34,566 nucleotides of DNA, taken from positions 1-34,566 of the forward strand of contig NZ_JACUUA010000019.1 in assembly GCF_014859565.1 (NCBI RefSeq), read 5' to 3'. The notes beneath the pieces were generated by a model. That model did not search any database, was not told the origin of the DNA, and saw nothing but the letters and a program-made list of their open reading frames with translations. The translations under genes and the position numbers were made by a program. This document shows, piece by piece, positions 7,555 through 16,114 of the stretch. Origin of the DNA: Marinospirillum sp. Lineage in GTDB: Bacteria > Pseudomonadota > Gammaproteobacteria > Pseudomonadales > Halomonadaceae. Position 1 is the stretch's first letter, and every line of letters begins with the position of its first letter.

Positions 7555-8046
7555 GTGTCCAGACCTCCAGTTCAAGTATTCAAGGATCAACTGGTAAAGG
7601 CCATTGAGCACCTCCAGGCACTCCTGTTGCTGCTTGAGGATGAGCAGGGTTTGTTGCAGGGTGCACAAAAGACCAGTGATGTGCTGGAAGAAATGACAGA
7701 AAAGAAAAACCAGCTGCTGGTGTTGATTCAGCAGGATATCGATGAGCGCAGGACTTTTCTTGAGCAGCAGCAGTTGAGTGCGGACATGGAGGGTGTGGAT
7801 GCTTTTTTGGACAGCCTGCCGGATGCTGCATCCAGGGCATTACGTCAGGGCTGGAACAAGCTGGTATCCCTGCTGGAAAAAGTGCAGCAGCAGAACCTCA
7901 ATAATGGTCGTCTGATTAACCGAGCTGTGCAACATTTTGATATGTTGTTGAACGCAATGAAGGCATCTCAGGGCAAAGTCAAGGTTTATAACCCCTCCGG
8001 TAGTGCCGGGGATTTGAATATCCCCAGAAATCTTGGCAAAGCTTGA
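7555..8046 (+). CDS. flgN: Flagellar export chaperone FlgN
   Basis: FlgN is a cytoplasmic chaperone for the hook-filament junction proteins FlgK and FlgL. The 163-residue sequence is almost all helix, with heptad-like Leu/Gln-rich stretches (residues ~15-60 and 95-125). It contains the family pattern of an early EHLQALLLLLEDEQGLLQG helix followed by a KKNQLL segment and a C-terminal NGRLINRAVQ helix. The GTG at 7555 is the start: TGAGGAG lies 6-7 bases upstream, and the overlapping ATG at 7553 opens a 14-codon dead frame. Position after flgM is the usual one. Confidence 0.88.
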   Translation: MSRPPVQVFKDQLVKAIEHLQALLLLLEDEQGLLQGAQKTSDVLEEMTEKKNQLLVLIQQDIDERRTFLEQQQLSADMEGVDAFLDSLPDAASRALRQGWNKLVSLLEKVQQQNLNNGRLINRAVQHFDMLLNAMKASQGKVKVYNPSGSAGDLNIPRNLGKA

Positions 8047-8090
8047 GTTATCCACGTTAGTTTCTGCATGATGTAAACGAGATCGTCCCG

Positions 8091-8819
8091 ATGTCAAAAA
8101 GTATGGACTGTGAACATATCATCAGCCGTCCGGCAGAGATAGCCAGTATTCTAAGCTTTCTGCAGCGGCATCATTCACCCATTACGGTTCACTTTCGTGG
8201 GCTGAATCAGGGTTATCTGAGTCTGGTGCTGGCGGTGGATCGCAAGGAACAGGTCTTTTATCTGGATGAGTTGAACCCACCCAGTGGCCACAAACGTGCA
8301 CTGGCGGGCGAAGAGTTTTCTGTACGTGGTGCTGAAGAAGGCATTTCAATTTTCTTCAGTCATTGCAAGGTTCTTAAGGTGATTGAAGAGGATGAGGGTG
8401 CGGTTTACCGTGTCGGCTTCCCCAACACCCTGATGCACAACCAGAAGCGTGATGCCTTCAGGGCGCATGTGATGCGCAGCCTGGAAGTACCTGTCTCTCT
8501 CTTGGCCTATGAGCGGCAGCAGTCCATGTCGGCACGCTTGCTGGACATTTCCAGCACCGGCTGCAAGCTGGAGTTTGAAACGCTGGTGGAGCCTCCCTTC
8601 AAGCCGCTGGAGATTTTTGAAGAGATGACCATCAATATGCCGGAGTTTGAAAAGGAAGTGACACTGCCGGTTGAAGCGCGTCATGCCATTTACAATGAGC
8701 ACAAAAGTAAAACCACCTGCGGTTTCCGTTTCATTAATGTAAATGGCGCAACTCAGGCAGAAATAGATCGCTTTGTGATCTTCCTGCAGCGTGAAGCCCG
8801 TCGTCTGGACATGCGCTGA
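8091..8819 (+). CDS. YcgR-type flagellar brake protein (YcgR-N plus PilZ, c-di-GMP effector)
   Basis: This 242-residue cytoplasmic protein is likely to slow the flagellar motor when c-di-GMP is high. Residues ~10-115 form the YcgR N-terminal beta domain. The PilZ domain begins at the linker QKRDAFRAHV, which holds both arginines of the RxxxR motif (R120, R124), and continues to DISSTG (152-157), which satisfies D/NxSxxG. Both c-di-GMP contact motifs are therefore intact. The domain ends in the GFRFINVNGATQAEIDRFV segment. In pseudomonads a PilZ gene also follows flgM-flgN, and the length matches E. coli YcgR (244). It is 44 bp after flgN and probably in the same transcript. Confidence 0.92.
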   Translation: MSKSMDCEHIISRPAEIASILSFLQRHHSPITVHFRGLNQGYLSLVLAVDRKEQVFYLDELNPPSGHKRALAGEEFSVRGAEEGISIFFSHCKVLKVIEEDEGAVYRVGFPNTLMHNQKRDAFRAHVMRSLEVPVSLLAYERQQSMSARLLDISSTGCKLEFETLVEPPFKPLEIFEEMTINMPEFEKEVTLPVEARHAIYNEHKSKTTCGFRFINVNGATQAEIDRFVIFLQREARRLDMR

Positions 8820-8835
8820 ATTTAAACGCTATAAT
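8806..8835 (+). promoter_or_regulatory. tRNA-Arg(CCT) promoter inside the 3' end of the ycgR-like gene
   Basis: TGGACA (8806-8811, 5 of 6) and a perfect TATAAT (8830-8835) are 18 bp apart, 22 bp before the tRNA. The -35 box lies within the last codons of the upstream gene. The C-rich stretch after the -10 box is typical of stringently controlled stable-RNA promoters. Confidence 0.8.
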
Positions 8836-8857
8836 CCTGCCCCCTCCAAACAAGTGG

Positions 8858-8934
8858 GTCTCCGTAGCTCAGCTGGATAGAGCGTCCCCCTCCTAAGGGG
8901 AAGGTCACAGGTTCAAATCCTGTCGGGGACGCCA
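8858..8934 (+). tRNA. tRNA-Arg (anticodon CCT)
   Basis: This is a 77-base cloverleaf. Acceptor GTCTCCG (8858-8864) pairs with CGGGGAC (8924-8930, one G-T pair), followed by discriminator G and an encoded CCA. The D-arm has AGCTCAGCTGGATAGAGC and the T-arm has GGTTCAAATCC. The anticodon stem TCCCC/GGGGA encloses the loop CTCCTAA, giving anticodon CCT (8892-8894), which reads AGG codons. No clear terminator hairpin follows. The 205 bases to the next gene contain only the TGTACA element described separately. Confidence 0.97.
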
Positions 8935-9051
8935 ATAAAATCAATACCCTTCACACATTTGGTTGTCTCTGAGCTTCCAGTTGTTTTGTGCTGGTTGGTG
9001 TCATTTACTTGTCATTGATCTGCTGCAAACTGCGGTTCTGAAGGTGGATAA

Positions 9052-9079
9052 CAAACAAAAGTTGTACACCCGGTTGAAC
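9052..9079 (+). promoter_or_regulatory. Degenerate TGTACA operator element upstream of the DUF6482-like gene
   Basis: A perfect TGTACA (9063-9068) has weaker relatives exactly 11 bases on either side (CAAACA at 9052, TTGAAC at 9074). The core ACAAAAGTTGTACA differs by a single base from ACAAAAGTTATACA at 9451-9464, in front of hemH. Tandem nnTnTACAnnn units of 11 bp are the operator form described for CarH-type photoreceptor repressors. Assignment is tentative because only one repeat is complete here. Confidence 0.4.
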
Positions 9080-9139
9080 TTTTTTGTGCTATCTGGAACC
9101 AATTACCCATGAAGCTCTATTAAAAATAAGGAGAGAACC

Positions 9140-9442
9140 ATGCAAATCAAAGAGTTAAAAAAGATGCTGCAAACGCATCCAGATGCGGAGGTCCGGATTA
9201 TCAGCCATGCCTCCAGCCGTTTTTATCTGGTGCAGATTAGCCTTGGAACAGAGCTGGATATTCTGAGTGGTTGGCGGGGTCAGCCCAGGGTTTTCCGTAG
9301 TCTTGATGAGGCGACAGGTGAACTTAAGCGCCAGGGCATTTATCGCGCACTGCTGGTGCATCATGTTGCTAATGATGAAGTGATCGGTCGTGACGCTTAT
9401 TATTCAGGTCTGCAAGGTAGTGCTGTTCCTCTCTGCTTGTAA
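9140..9442 (+). CDS. Small conserved protein, DUF6482-like
   Basis: This 100-residue protein has no signal peptide or membrane helix and is probably cytoplasmic. It begins with a helix (MQIKELKKMLQTHPDAEVRI), then a beta-rich section ending in GWRGQPRVFRSLDEATGELK, then the strand-loop YRALLVHHVANDEVIGRD. The combination of a FYLVQI strand and a C-terminal HHVxNDEVIG motif reminds me of the DUF6482 family found in Pseudomonas and relatives, whose function is unknown. An AGGAG site a few bases before the ATG supports the start. It precedes hemH by 84 bp, and both genes carry a related TGTACA element upstream, so they may share a regulator. Confidence 0.6.
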   Translation: MQIKELKKMLQTHPDAEVRIISHASSRFYLVQISLGTELDILSGWRGQPRVFRSLDEATGELKRQGIYRALLVHHVANDEVIGRDAYYSGLQGSAVPLCL

Positions 9443-9447
9443 TCAGC

Positions 9448-9464
9448 TGTACAAAAGTTATACA
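9448..9464 (+). promoter_or_regulatory. Tandem T(G/A)TACA operator in the hemH promoter region (CarH/LitR-like)
   Basis: TGTACA (9448-9453) and TATACA (9459-9464) are direct repeats with starts exactly 11 bp apart, each fitting the 11-bp unit nnTnTACAnnn. The second unit overlaps a plausible -35 box, TTATAC (9458-9463), which is 16 bp from GATAAA (9480-9485). A MerR-family B12-dependent repressor (CarH/LitR) bound here would block the promoter in the dark. Heme genes lie near such regulators in some pseudomonads. No such regulator is in the window. Confidence 0.5.
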
Positions 9465-9526
9465 TGGTGACCCGTTTTTGATAAAGTAGCCCCCATGCTA
9501 TTTTAATGGACTGACGAGGGTTGCCT

Positions 9527-10522
9527 GTGTCTTCAATCAAACCACCTTTTGCTGTGATGCTGGTGAATCTGGGTACCCCAGACGCGCCAACTCCTGCCGC
9601 TGTAAAAAAATATCTGGCCGAATTTCTCTGGGATCGCCGTGTGGTGGATGTTGCCCGTCCCCTCTGGTGGCTGATTCTCAACGGCATCATCCTGCGTACT
9701 CGTCCGCGTCGTGTGGCACACAACTACCAAGAAGTCTGGACTGATGAGGGCTCCCCGCTGTTGGCGATCAGCAAGAAACAACGGGATGAACTGCAGAGGA
9801 AATTACAGCAGGAGCTGGGTGAAAAAATCCCGGTATTGCTGGCAATGACCTATGGTTCTCCCTCCATGGAGGATGTCGGGCGTGAGTTGCGTCAGCAAGG
9901 TATTGAGCGAGTATTGGTCTTGCCGCTTTATCCACAGTTCTCCGCCACCACTACAGCGGCTGCCTTTGATCGTCTTGCTGCCAGCCTGAAGCCTTGCCCT
10001 CACTGGCCGGAATTTCGCTTTATCCGTGATTATCACCAGCATCCGGCTTATATCCGCGCACTGGCTCAGTCCGTGCGCCAGTCCTGGAGTGAGCAGGGGC
10101 GTGAGTCAGAGAAGCTGGTGATGTCTTTTCATGGCATTCCTGAGCGTTATGCGGAGCAGGGTGATCCTTATCCTCGTCATTGCAAAAAAACCGCCGAATT
10201 GCTGGCTAAAGAGCTGGGTTTGAAAGATAGTCAGTGGTTACTGACATTTCAGTCGCGCTTTGGACGTGAGCCTTGGTTGCAGCCTTATACGGATGCCACG
10301 ATGGAGCAACTGGGTAAGGATAAACTGCGGGGATTATCAGTGATTTGCCCGGGATTTAGTGCTGATTGTCTGGAAACTCTGGAAGAAATTCAAGTTGAAA
10401 ACCGTGAGATTTTTGAGCAGGCGGGTGGTCAGGATTTTACCTATATTCCGGCCTTAAATGATCGTGCTGAACACCTGCAAATGATGGTTGAGCTGGTTTT
10501 GCAGCACTCTCAGGGCTGGTGA
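9527..10522 (+). CDS. hemH: Ferrochelatase (protoheme ferro-lyase)
   Basis: Ferrochelatase inserts Fe2+ into protoporphyrin IX, the last step of heme synthesis. It acts at the inner face of the cytoplasmic membrane. The 331-residue protein shows the N-terminal VMLVNLGTPDAPT, the metal-site histidine in SFHGIPERYAEQGDPYPRHC (His near residue 202), LTFQSRFGREPWLQPYT, and the active-site glutamate region CPGFSADCLETLEEI (near 283). I chose GTG 9527 (MSSIKPPF) because GAGG at 9515-9518 is 8 bases upstream; the in-frame TTG at 9521 is too close to it. No iron-sulfur cysteine cluster is visible at the C-terminus. Confidence 0.95.
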   Translation: MSSIKPPFAVMLVNLGTPDAPTPAAVKKYLAEFLWDRRVVDVARPLWWLILNGIILRTRPRRVAHNYQEVWTDEGSPLLAISKKQRDELQRKLQQELGEKIPVLLAMTYGSPSMEDVGRELRQQGIERVLVLPLYPQFSATTTAAAFDRLAASLKPCPHWPEFRFIRDYHQHPAYIRALAQSVRQSWSEQGRESEKLVMSFHGIPERYAEQGDPYPRHCKKTAELLAKELGLKDSQWLLTFQSRFGREPWLQPYTDATMEQLGKDKLRGLSVICPGFSADCLETLEEIQVENREIFEQAGGQDFTYIPALNDRAEHLQMMVELVLQHSQGW

Positions 10523-10537
10523 TTTTTAGGTATCGCA

Positions 10538-10556
10538 GTGCGGCAGATTGTCGCAC
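10538..10556 (+). terminator. Hairpin after hemH, weak terminator candidate
   Basis: GTGCGGCA and TGTCGCAC pair over 8 bp (one G-T) around a GAT loop, 15 bases after the hemH stop. No T-run follows, so intrinsic termination is doubtful. The rest of the gap to the mrp operon (10557-10691) shows no promoter that I could support. Confidence 0.35.
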
Positions 10557-10691
10557 CTTGATGCTTTCTCCTTCTTATTTAATCCGTGTGAGTCAGCTGG
10601 CTGGGTGTGTTCTGGATTATCTTGTCGGGTAAAACAGGCTGTATTAGTCTGAATTGATCCGATACTGATTCTTACAAGGAAATCTGAACCC

Positions 10692-13076
10692 ATGCAGTTA
10701 GCTGTGTTATCGGGCTTCCTTTTGGCAGCCTTGGTTCCCCTATTGAGTGGCGCTTTTGATCGGCGACTGGGTTGGTTGATTGCGCTTTTGCCTGCCGCAC
10801 TGGCGCTGTGGTTCGGCAGTCATCTGCCGCTGATCATGGCCGGGGAGGTGATTACCCATGAATGGGCCTGGATTCCTGGCCTGGATATTTCACTGACTTT
10901 TGTGCTGGATGGCCTGTCACTGTTGTTTGCTCTGTTGATCACAGGGATAGGTACTTTGGTGTTTCTCTACGCCAGTGGTTATCTGGCGGGTCATGTTGAT
11001 TTAAATCGTTTTTATGTGGTGTTGCTGGCTTTTATGGCCTCGATGCTGGGGCTGGTGTTGTCGGACAGTCTGATTACCCTGTTTGTATTCTGGGAATTGA
11101 CCAGCATCACCTCTTACCTTTTGATCGGTTTTAACCATCAGGATGCAGATGCTCGCAAAGCAGCACTGCAAGGGTTGTTTGTGACTGTCGGTGGCGGCCT
11201 GGTGTTGTTGGCCGGTATGGTGCTGCTGGCTCAAATGGCGGGTAGTTATTCCTTGCAGGAGATACTGACTCAGGGTGATGTATTAGCCAACCATCCATTG
11301 TATCTGGCTGCTCTGCTGTGTTTGCTGGGTGGTGCTTTTACCAAATCAGCCCAGTTTCCGTTTCATTTCTGGCTGCCTAATGCCATGGCCGCACCCACCC
11401 CGGTCAGTTCGTACCTGCATTCTGCCACCATGGTAAAAGCCGGTGTGTATCTGCTGGCGCGTCTGCATCCCGCCATGGGTGGTACAGAGATCTGGCAAAC
11501 CCTGTTGCCTTTGTTTGGTGCTACAACCATGTTTGTGGGTGCTTTTCTGGCGATTCGCAGTACTGGCATCAAAAAGCTGCTGGCCTACTCCACCATTATG
11601 GCATTGGGAACCCTGACCCTGTTGCTGGGAATTGGTACAGAAACCGCAATGCTGGCTTTTGCTGCCTTCCTGTTAGGGCATTCACTCTACAAGGGTGCTC
11701 TGTTTATGGTGGCCGGTGCGCTGGATCATTCCACTGGCACCAAGGATGTCACTGCCATGGGTGGGCTGCGTAAGGTGATGCCGATCACAGCAGCTGCGGC
11801 ACTGGTTGCAGGTTTGTCCCTGGCTGGGTTGCCGCCTCTTTTTGGTTTTGTTGCCAAAGAGCTGATGTTTGAAGCTGTACTGACTGGCTCTTATCTGCTG
11901 GCTTATACCCTGGTGCTGGCTTTGGTTTCATCCATGCTGGTGATTGCCGTGGCTGCCATAGTGGCACTTAAACCTTTTTTTGGTGTGTTAAAAACAACAC
12001 CGCGTACCCCCCATGAAGCGGGCGGATCGATGCTGGCTGGTCCTGTGGTGCTGGCTTCCCTGTCACTCTTGTTTGGCTTGTTCCCTGGTGTTGCCGGCAT
12101 CTGGTTGGTACAGGCCGCTGCCAGTAGTGTTGCGGGTGAACCCTTAATTGCCAACCTGTATCTCTGGCATGGCATTAATGCCCCTTTGTTGATGTCACTG
12201 GCCAGTCTGGTGGTGGGTGCTTTAATTTTCTGGCGCTGGGAGGGTTTCCGTCAGCGTTTGTCAGTACTGGACCCACTCATTGCACGGGGTCCGGAGGCTG
12301 GTTATTACAAAATGATGGATGGACTGGTGTGGCTGGCTGCCTGGCAGACACGGGTTTTGCAGAACGGTTCCATGCGTAATTACCTCAGTGTGATTCTGAT
12401 GACACTGGTGCTGTTGGTGGGTTATACCCTGCTGTGGCGTTATCAGGTGCACTGGAACTGGGAGCTGGATGTACAACTGCACGAGTTGATTATTGCCGGC
12501 TTGCTGGTGGCGGCCACCGCTGTGGCCTGCACCACCCGTTCACGTCTAGGTGCTGTGGCCTCGATGGGGGTTCTGGGTTTTTCCGTGGCGCTGATTTTTG
12601 TGTTGTTCAGTGCGCCGGATCTGGGTATCACTCAGGTACTGGTCGAGACCCTGACTGTGATTCTGCTGGTACTGGTGTTGTTCCGTCTGCCTGGTTTTGT
12701 CAGTCTCTCCACTCCGCGTCAGCGTATCCGAGATGCCGCAGTGGCGTTATTAACCGGCGGCCTGATGACGCTGCTGATCATGAAAACCATCGATGTACAG
12801 GTGTTCCCCAGTATTTCTGAATACATGGTGGCTCAGAGCCAGCCGCTGGGTTACGGGCGTAATATTGTCAACGTCATTCTGGTGGACTTCCGGGCACTGG
12901 ATACTCTGGGTGAGATTTTTGTTCTGGCTCTCGCTGCGATCGGTGTTTACGCCATGCTCAAGTTGAATCCAGGCACTGAGCCTGGCTCCAATCTGCGTGG
13001 AGGCAGTTTGATTCTGCCTGCGCGGGAAGAAGAAGCAAAAGCAGACAAGTCTTCTGAGGAGGGGCGCGCAGCATGA
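10692..13076 (+). CDS. mrpA: Na+/H+ antiporter Mrp complex, subunit A (operon 1)
   Basis: This 794-residue polytopic membrane protein is the largest subunit of the Mrp (Mnh/Pha) antiporter, related to the NuoL subunit of complex I. It takes part in proton translocation coupled to Na+ efflux. The NuoL-like core shows VFWELTS with E135, [14 protein letters not shown] with K218, and [11 protein letters not shown] with H243 and K249, so the key ionisable residues are present. After residue ~600 come the extra MbhD/MbhE-like helices typical of full-length MrpA ([36 protein letters not shown]). The C-terminus is a charged 20-residue tail rich in Glu, Lys and Ser. The stop overlaps the mrpB start (ATGA). 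It is the first gene of a seven-gene operon. Confidence 0.95.
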   Translation: MQLAVLSGFLLAALVPLLSGAFDRRLGWLIALLPAALALWFGSHLPLIMAGEVITHEWAWIPGLDISLTFVLDGLSLLFALLITGIGTLVFLYASGYLAGHVDLNRFYVVLLAFMASMLGLVLSDSLITLFVFWELTSITSYLLIGFNHQDADARKAALQGLFVTVGGGLVLLAGMVLLAQMAGSYSLQEILTQGDVLANHPLYLAALLCLLGGAFTKSAQFPFHFWLPNAMAAPTPVSSYLHSATMVKAGVYLLARLHPAMGGTEIWQTLLPLFGATTMFVGAFLAIRSTGIKKLLAYSTIMALGTLTLLLGIGTETAMLAFAAFLLGHSLYKGALFMVAGALDHSTGTKDVTAMGGLRKVMPITAAAALVAGLSLAGLPPLFGFVAKELMFEAVLTGSYLLAYTLVLALVSSMLVIAVAAIVALKPFFGVLKTTPRTPHEAGGSMLAGPVVLASLSLLFGLFPGVAGIWLVQAAASSVAGEPLIANLYLWHGINAPLLMSLASLVVGALIFWRWEGFRQRLSVLDPLIARGPEAGYYKMMDGLVWLAAWQTRVLQNGSMRNYLSVILMTLVLLVGYTLLWRYQVHWNWELDVQLHELIIAGLLVAATAVACTTRSRLGAVASMGVLGFSVALIFVLFSAPDLGITQVLVETLTVILLVLVLFRLPGFVSLSTPRQRIRDAAVALLTGGLMTLLIMKTIDVQVFPSISEYMVAQSQPLGYGRNIVNVILVDFRALDTLGEIFVLALAAIGVYAMLKLNPGTEPGSNLRGGSLILPAREEEAKADKSSEEGRAA

Positions 13077-13504
13077 TGAAACCCGGAACCCTGATTCTCT
13101 ATGCTGCTGCTCGTTTTTTGATGCCGTTGCAGCTGATGTTTTCTTTCTTCCTGCTGTTTCGTGGTCACGATGAACCCGGTGGTGGTTTTATTGCCGGATT
13201 GGTGGCTGCTGGAGCTTTTTCACTCTATCTGTTTGCTTTTGGTTCAGAATTGACCCGCGATCTGATGCGGATTGATCCTCGCACCCTGATCGGCTGGGGG
13301 TTGTTGCTCGGTGTAGTGTCAGCCTTTCCTGCCTTGTTGGTTGGACAGCCTTTACTGACCGCACAGTGGTGGCCAATTCCTCTGCCGGGTGGTGTGGAAT
13401 TTAAACTATCCACACCACTGATTTTTGATATCGGGGTTTATTTTGCCGTGATCGGCACAGTGATGACCTTTGTGGTTGCCCTCGCTGAATCTGAAAAAAT
13501 CTGA
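13073..13504 (+). CDS. mrpB: Na+/H+ antiporter subunit B (operon 1)
   Basis: This 143-residue membrane protein has about four helices. The MnhB signature [20 protein letters not shown] is intact near residue 28, and [20 protein letters not shown] lies near the end. It starts in the ATGA overlap with mrpA. A separate B gene places this operon in the seven-subunit (group 1) class, unlike the fused AB gene of the convergent operon. Subunit B sits in the A-to-G complex of the inner membrane and is needed for exchange. Confidence 0.94.
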   Translation: MMKPGTLILYAAARFLMPLQLMFSFFLLFRGHDEPGGGFIAGLVAAGAFSLYLFAFGSELTRDLMRIDPRTLIGWGLLLGVVSAFPALLVGQPLLTAQWWPIPLPGGVEFKLSTPLIFDIGVYFAVIGTVMTFVVALAESEKI

Positions 13505-13513
13505 GGTGAAATA

Positions 13514-13861
13514 ATGGAACCCATAATGGCCGTGGTGGTGGGGCTGATGTATGCCGCTGCCATCTACATGATGCTCCGGCGCAGTATTGTGAAACTGGTG
13601 ATAGGTCTGATGCTTTTGTCCAATGCCGCCAACCTGCTGATTTTTACTTCGGCAGGGATGACACGGGGCGCTCCTCCGCTGATTCCGGAAGGTGCCATGG
13701 CGCCGGAAGGGCTGGTGGCTGATCCCTTGCCACAGGCATTAATTCTGACCGCTATCGTGATTGCCTTTGGTGTGTTGGCATTTGCGGTGGTGTTGATTCA
13801 CCGGGCTTATGCAGTGATTAAAGCGGATGATCTGGACCAGATGAAGGAAACCGATACATGA
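13514..13861 (+). CDS. mrpC: Na+/H+ antiporter subunit C (operon 1)
   Basis: This NuoK-like subunit has 115 residues and three helices. It shows the family pattern [24 protein letters not shown], a short variable loop ([11 protein letters not shown]) and [18 protein letters not shown], the most conserved stretch of MnhC proteins. The gap to mrpB is 9 bp with a GAGG-type site. The stop overlaps mrpD by four bases. The convergent operon has its own copy of the same length (115 residues). Confidence 0.95.
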   Translation: MEPIMAVVVGLMYAAAIYMMLRRSIVKLVIGLMLLSNAANLLIFTSAGMTRGAPPLIPEGAMAPEGLVADPLPQALILTAIVIAFGVLAFAVVLIHRAYAVIKADDLDQMKETDT

Positions 13862-15378
13862 TACTGGTGGCTTTACCGATTTTTATTCCACTGCTGTGTG
13901 GTGCTCTTTCTCTGCTGGCCTGGCGCAGCAGTCTGGTACAACGCTTAATCGGCCTAGCCGGTACTTTGGCTTTGCTGGTGGTGAGTGTGTTGCTGTTGCT
14001 GGCAGTGCGTGAAGAGGGCCATGTGGTGATGCACATGGGTAACTGGCAGGCACCTTTTGGTATCACGCTGGTAGCAGATTTGCTCAGTGCCATCATGGTA
14101 TTGCTAACCGGCATGATGGGGCTGGCGATTGCCATCTACTCACTGGCGACCACCTCGAAAAGTTATGAGCGTTTTGGTTATTTTCCGCTATTGCATCTGC
14201 TGCTGGCTGGGGTAGTCGGCTCTTTCCTGACCGGTGACATCTTTAACCTGTATGTCTGGTTTGAGGTGATGCTGGTGGCTTCTTTTGCCCTGCTGATTCT
14301 GGGTGGAGAACGCTCACAGATGGAAGGTGCCATCAAGTATGTGACGCTGAACCTGCTGTCCTCAGCCATTTTTCTCAGTGCCATAGGTCTGCTGTATGGT
14401 CTGGTGGGCACACTGAACATGGCGGATATTGCCGTGAAGCTGGCAGAAGCTGAACACACCGGCATGGTGGATGTGATTGCGGTAATGTTTATGGTGGCTT
14501 TTGGCATCAAAGCGGGTGCCTTCCCACTGTTCTTCTGGTTGCCTGCCTCCTACCATACGCCTCCGGTGGCAGTGTCGGCACTCTTTGCCGGGTTGCTGAC
14601 CAAGGTGGGGGTGTATGCCCTGTTCCGGGTATTTACGCTGATCTTTAATCACACACCAGAGTTCACTCACCAGTTGTTGTTGTGGGGCGCTGCTTTCACC
14701 ATGCTGACCGGTGTACTGGGTGCAGCGGCACAGTTTGAATTCCGTCGCATCTTGTCGTTTCACATCATCAGTCAGATAGGTTACATGTTGATGGGGTTGG
14801 CGCTCTTTACCCCGCTGGCGCTGATTGGTGGAGTGTTCTACATCACCCACCACATCATAGTAAAAACCAACCTGTTCCTGGTCAGTGGTGTGGCACACCG
14901 ACTGCTGGGTTCTTATGACCTGAAAAAACTGGGTAGCCTGTATAAAGAACGTCCGTTTCTGGCAATCCTGTTCCTGATTCCAGCGCTGTCACTGGCTGGT
15001 TTGCCTCCTCTTTCCGGCTTTTTTGCCAAGTTCATCATCATTCGTGCCGGTATCGAAGCCGAAGCTTGGTTGGTCACCGGTATCGCGCTGCTGGTTGGTT
15101 TGCTGACACTCTATTCAATGATCAAAATCTGGGCAGAAGCTTTCTGGAAAGCTGTACCTGAAGGGATTTCAACCGATCGATTAACAGGTAAACAGCCTGA
15201 TCCGGGTCTGGTGTGGATGTACATTCCCATAGTGCTGCTGGCAGTTTGTACCCTGCTGATCGGTCTGTATGGTCAACCCGTGTATGAACTGGCCGAAGCC
15301 TCGGCTGCTCAGCTGATGAACCCGTCCGGTTATATTGAGGCCGTTCTGGGTACCAGTGTACCGGGAGGTGAACGATGA
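13858..15378 (+). CDS. mrpD: Na+/H+ antiporter subunit D (operon 1)
   Basis: This 506-residue, NuoM/N-like subunit is the second large proton-channel subunit of the Mrp complex. The core shows [16 protein letters not shown] with the conserved Glu, [20 protein letters not shown] with the channel Lys, [17 protein letters not shown], and [14 protein letters not shown]. About 14 membrane helices are expected. It is translationally coupled to mrpC (ATGA) and mrpE (4 bp overlap). The length is normal and no key residue seems lost. The paralogue in the opposite operon is 504 residues. Confidence 0.95.
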   Translation: MILVALPIFIPLLCGALSLLAWRSSLVQRLIGLAGTLALLVVSVLLLLAVREEGHVVMHMGNWQAPFGITLVADLLSAIMVLLTGMMGLAIAIYSLATTSKSYERFGYFPLLHLLLAGVVGSFLTGDIFNLYVWFEVMLVASFALLILGGERSQMEGAIKYVTLNLLSSAIFLSAIGLLYGLVGTLNMADIAVKLAEAEHTGMVDVIAVMFMVAFGIKAGAFPLFFWLPASYHTPPVAVSALFAGLLTKVGVYALFRVFTLIFNHTPEFTHQLLLWGAAFTMLTGVLGAAAQFEFRRILSFHIISQIGYMLMGLALFTPLALIGGVFYITHHIIVKTNLFLVSGVAHRLLGSYDLKKLGSLYKERPFLAILFLIPALSLAGLPPLSGFFAKFIIIRAGIEAEAWLVTGIALLVGLLTLYSMIKIWAEAFWKAVPEGISTDRLTGKQPDPGLVWMYIPIVLLAVCTLLIGLYGQPVYELAEASAAQLMNPSGYIEAVLGTSVPGGER

Positions 15379-15848
15379 TTGCCTTTATGTGGAACCTGTT
15401 GCTGGCGCTGATCTGGGTGGTGCTGACCGGGGTGTTTAATGGTTACAACTTTTTAATCGGTTTTCTGCTGGGATATGGCTCCTTGTCGATTCTGCAGCGG
15501 CATATCACCTTGTTGAATGGTTATTCACGCCGTTTGCCGAATCTGATTCGTTTTGTGTTGTTCTTTTTTAAAGAGCTGATCAAGGCCAATTTTAAAGTGG
15601 CTTTTGATGTGATCACTCCGATCTGGTACATGAAACCAGGCGTGATTGCCTTGCCGCTGGAAGCACGCACAGATCTGGAGATCACCCTGGTGGCGAATCT
15701 GATTTCATTGACACCCGGTACCCTCAGTCTGGATGTGTCGGATGATCGGCGAGTCTTGTTCATTCATGCGATGTTTCTGGATAATGAAGAAGAACTACGG
15801 GCAGAGCTGAAGGAAATGGAACGTCGTGCCTTGGAGATACTGAGATGA
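15375..15848 (+). CDS. mrpE: Na+/H+ antiporter subunit E (operon 1)
   Basis: This 157-residue protein has two N-terminal helices and a cytoplasmic domain. The conserved MnhE block is clear: ELIKANFKVAFDVITPIWYM, the MKPGVIALPLEARTDLEITL segment, and ANLISLTPGTLSLDVSDD. MrpE is important for complex assembly and activity, though it has no complex I homologue. It overlaps mrpD and mrpF by four bases, which implies coupled translation. Confidence 0.95.
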   Translation: MIAFMWNLLLALIWVVLTGVFNGYNFLIGFLLGYGSLSILQRHITLLNGYSRRLPNLIRFVLFFFKELIKANFKVAFDVITPIWYMKPGVIALPLEARTDLEITLVANLISLTPGTLSLDVSDDRRVLFIHAMFLDNEEELRAELKEMERRALEILR

Positions 15849-16114
15849 AGCTGGCAATAACTCTGACTTTTATTTTGATGAGCCTGGCGCTGGTGGTGGT
15901 TTTTATCAGGCTGGTGAAAGGACCAACTTTGCCGGATCGAGTGGTGGCTCTGGAACTGATGGCCTCAATTATGGTGGGCATTATTGGTGTCCATGCCATT
16001 TATACCGGCTCCAGCAGTTTTATTGATGTGGCCATTGTAATGGCCTTGACGGCTTTTCTGGCCGCCATAGGTTTTGCCCGCTTTCTGGAACGTGGAGGGC
16101 CTCGCCATGATTGA
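15845..16114 (+). CDS. mrpF: Na+/H+ antiporter subunit F (operon 1)
   Basis: This 89-residue protein has three membrane helices. The family motif RLVKGPTLPDRVVALELMAS contains the conserved Pro-Asp-Arg, and FIDVAIVMALTAFLAAIGFARFLERG closes the protein. It starts in the four-base overlap with mrpE and ends eight bases into mrpG. Small subunits E, F and G form the distal part of the Mrp complex. Confidence 0.94.
   Translation: MKLAITLTFILMSLALVVVFIRLVKGPTLPDRVVALELMASIMVGIIGVHAIYTGSSSFIDVAIVMALTAFLAAIGFARFLERGGPRHD

Noticed and set aside
10557..10691. Promoter for Mrp operon 1 (TTGTCG at 10622 or GATACT at 10661)
   Set aside because: The hexamers do not pair at 16-18 bp with an acceptable partner, so I list no promoter although one must exist in or upstream of this region.
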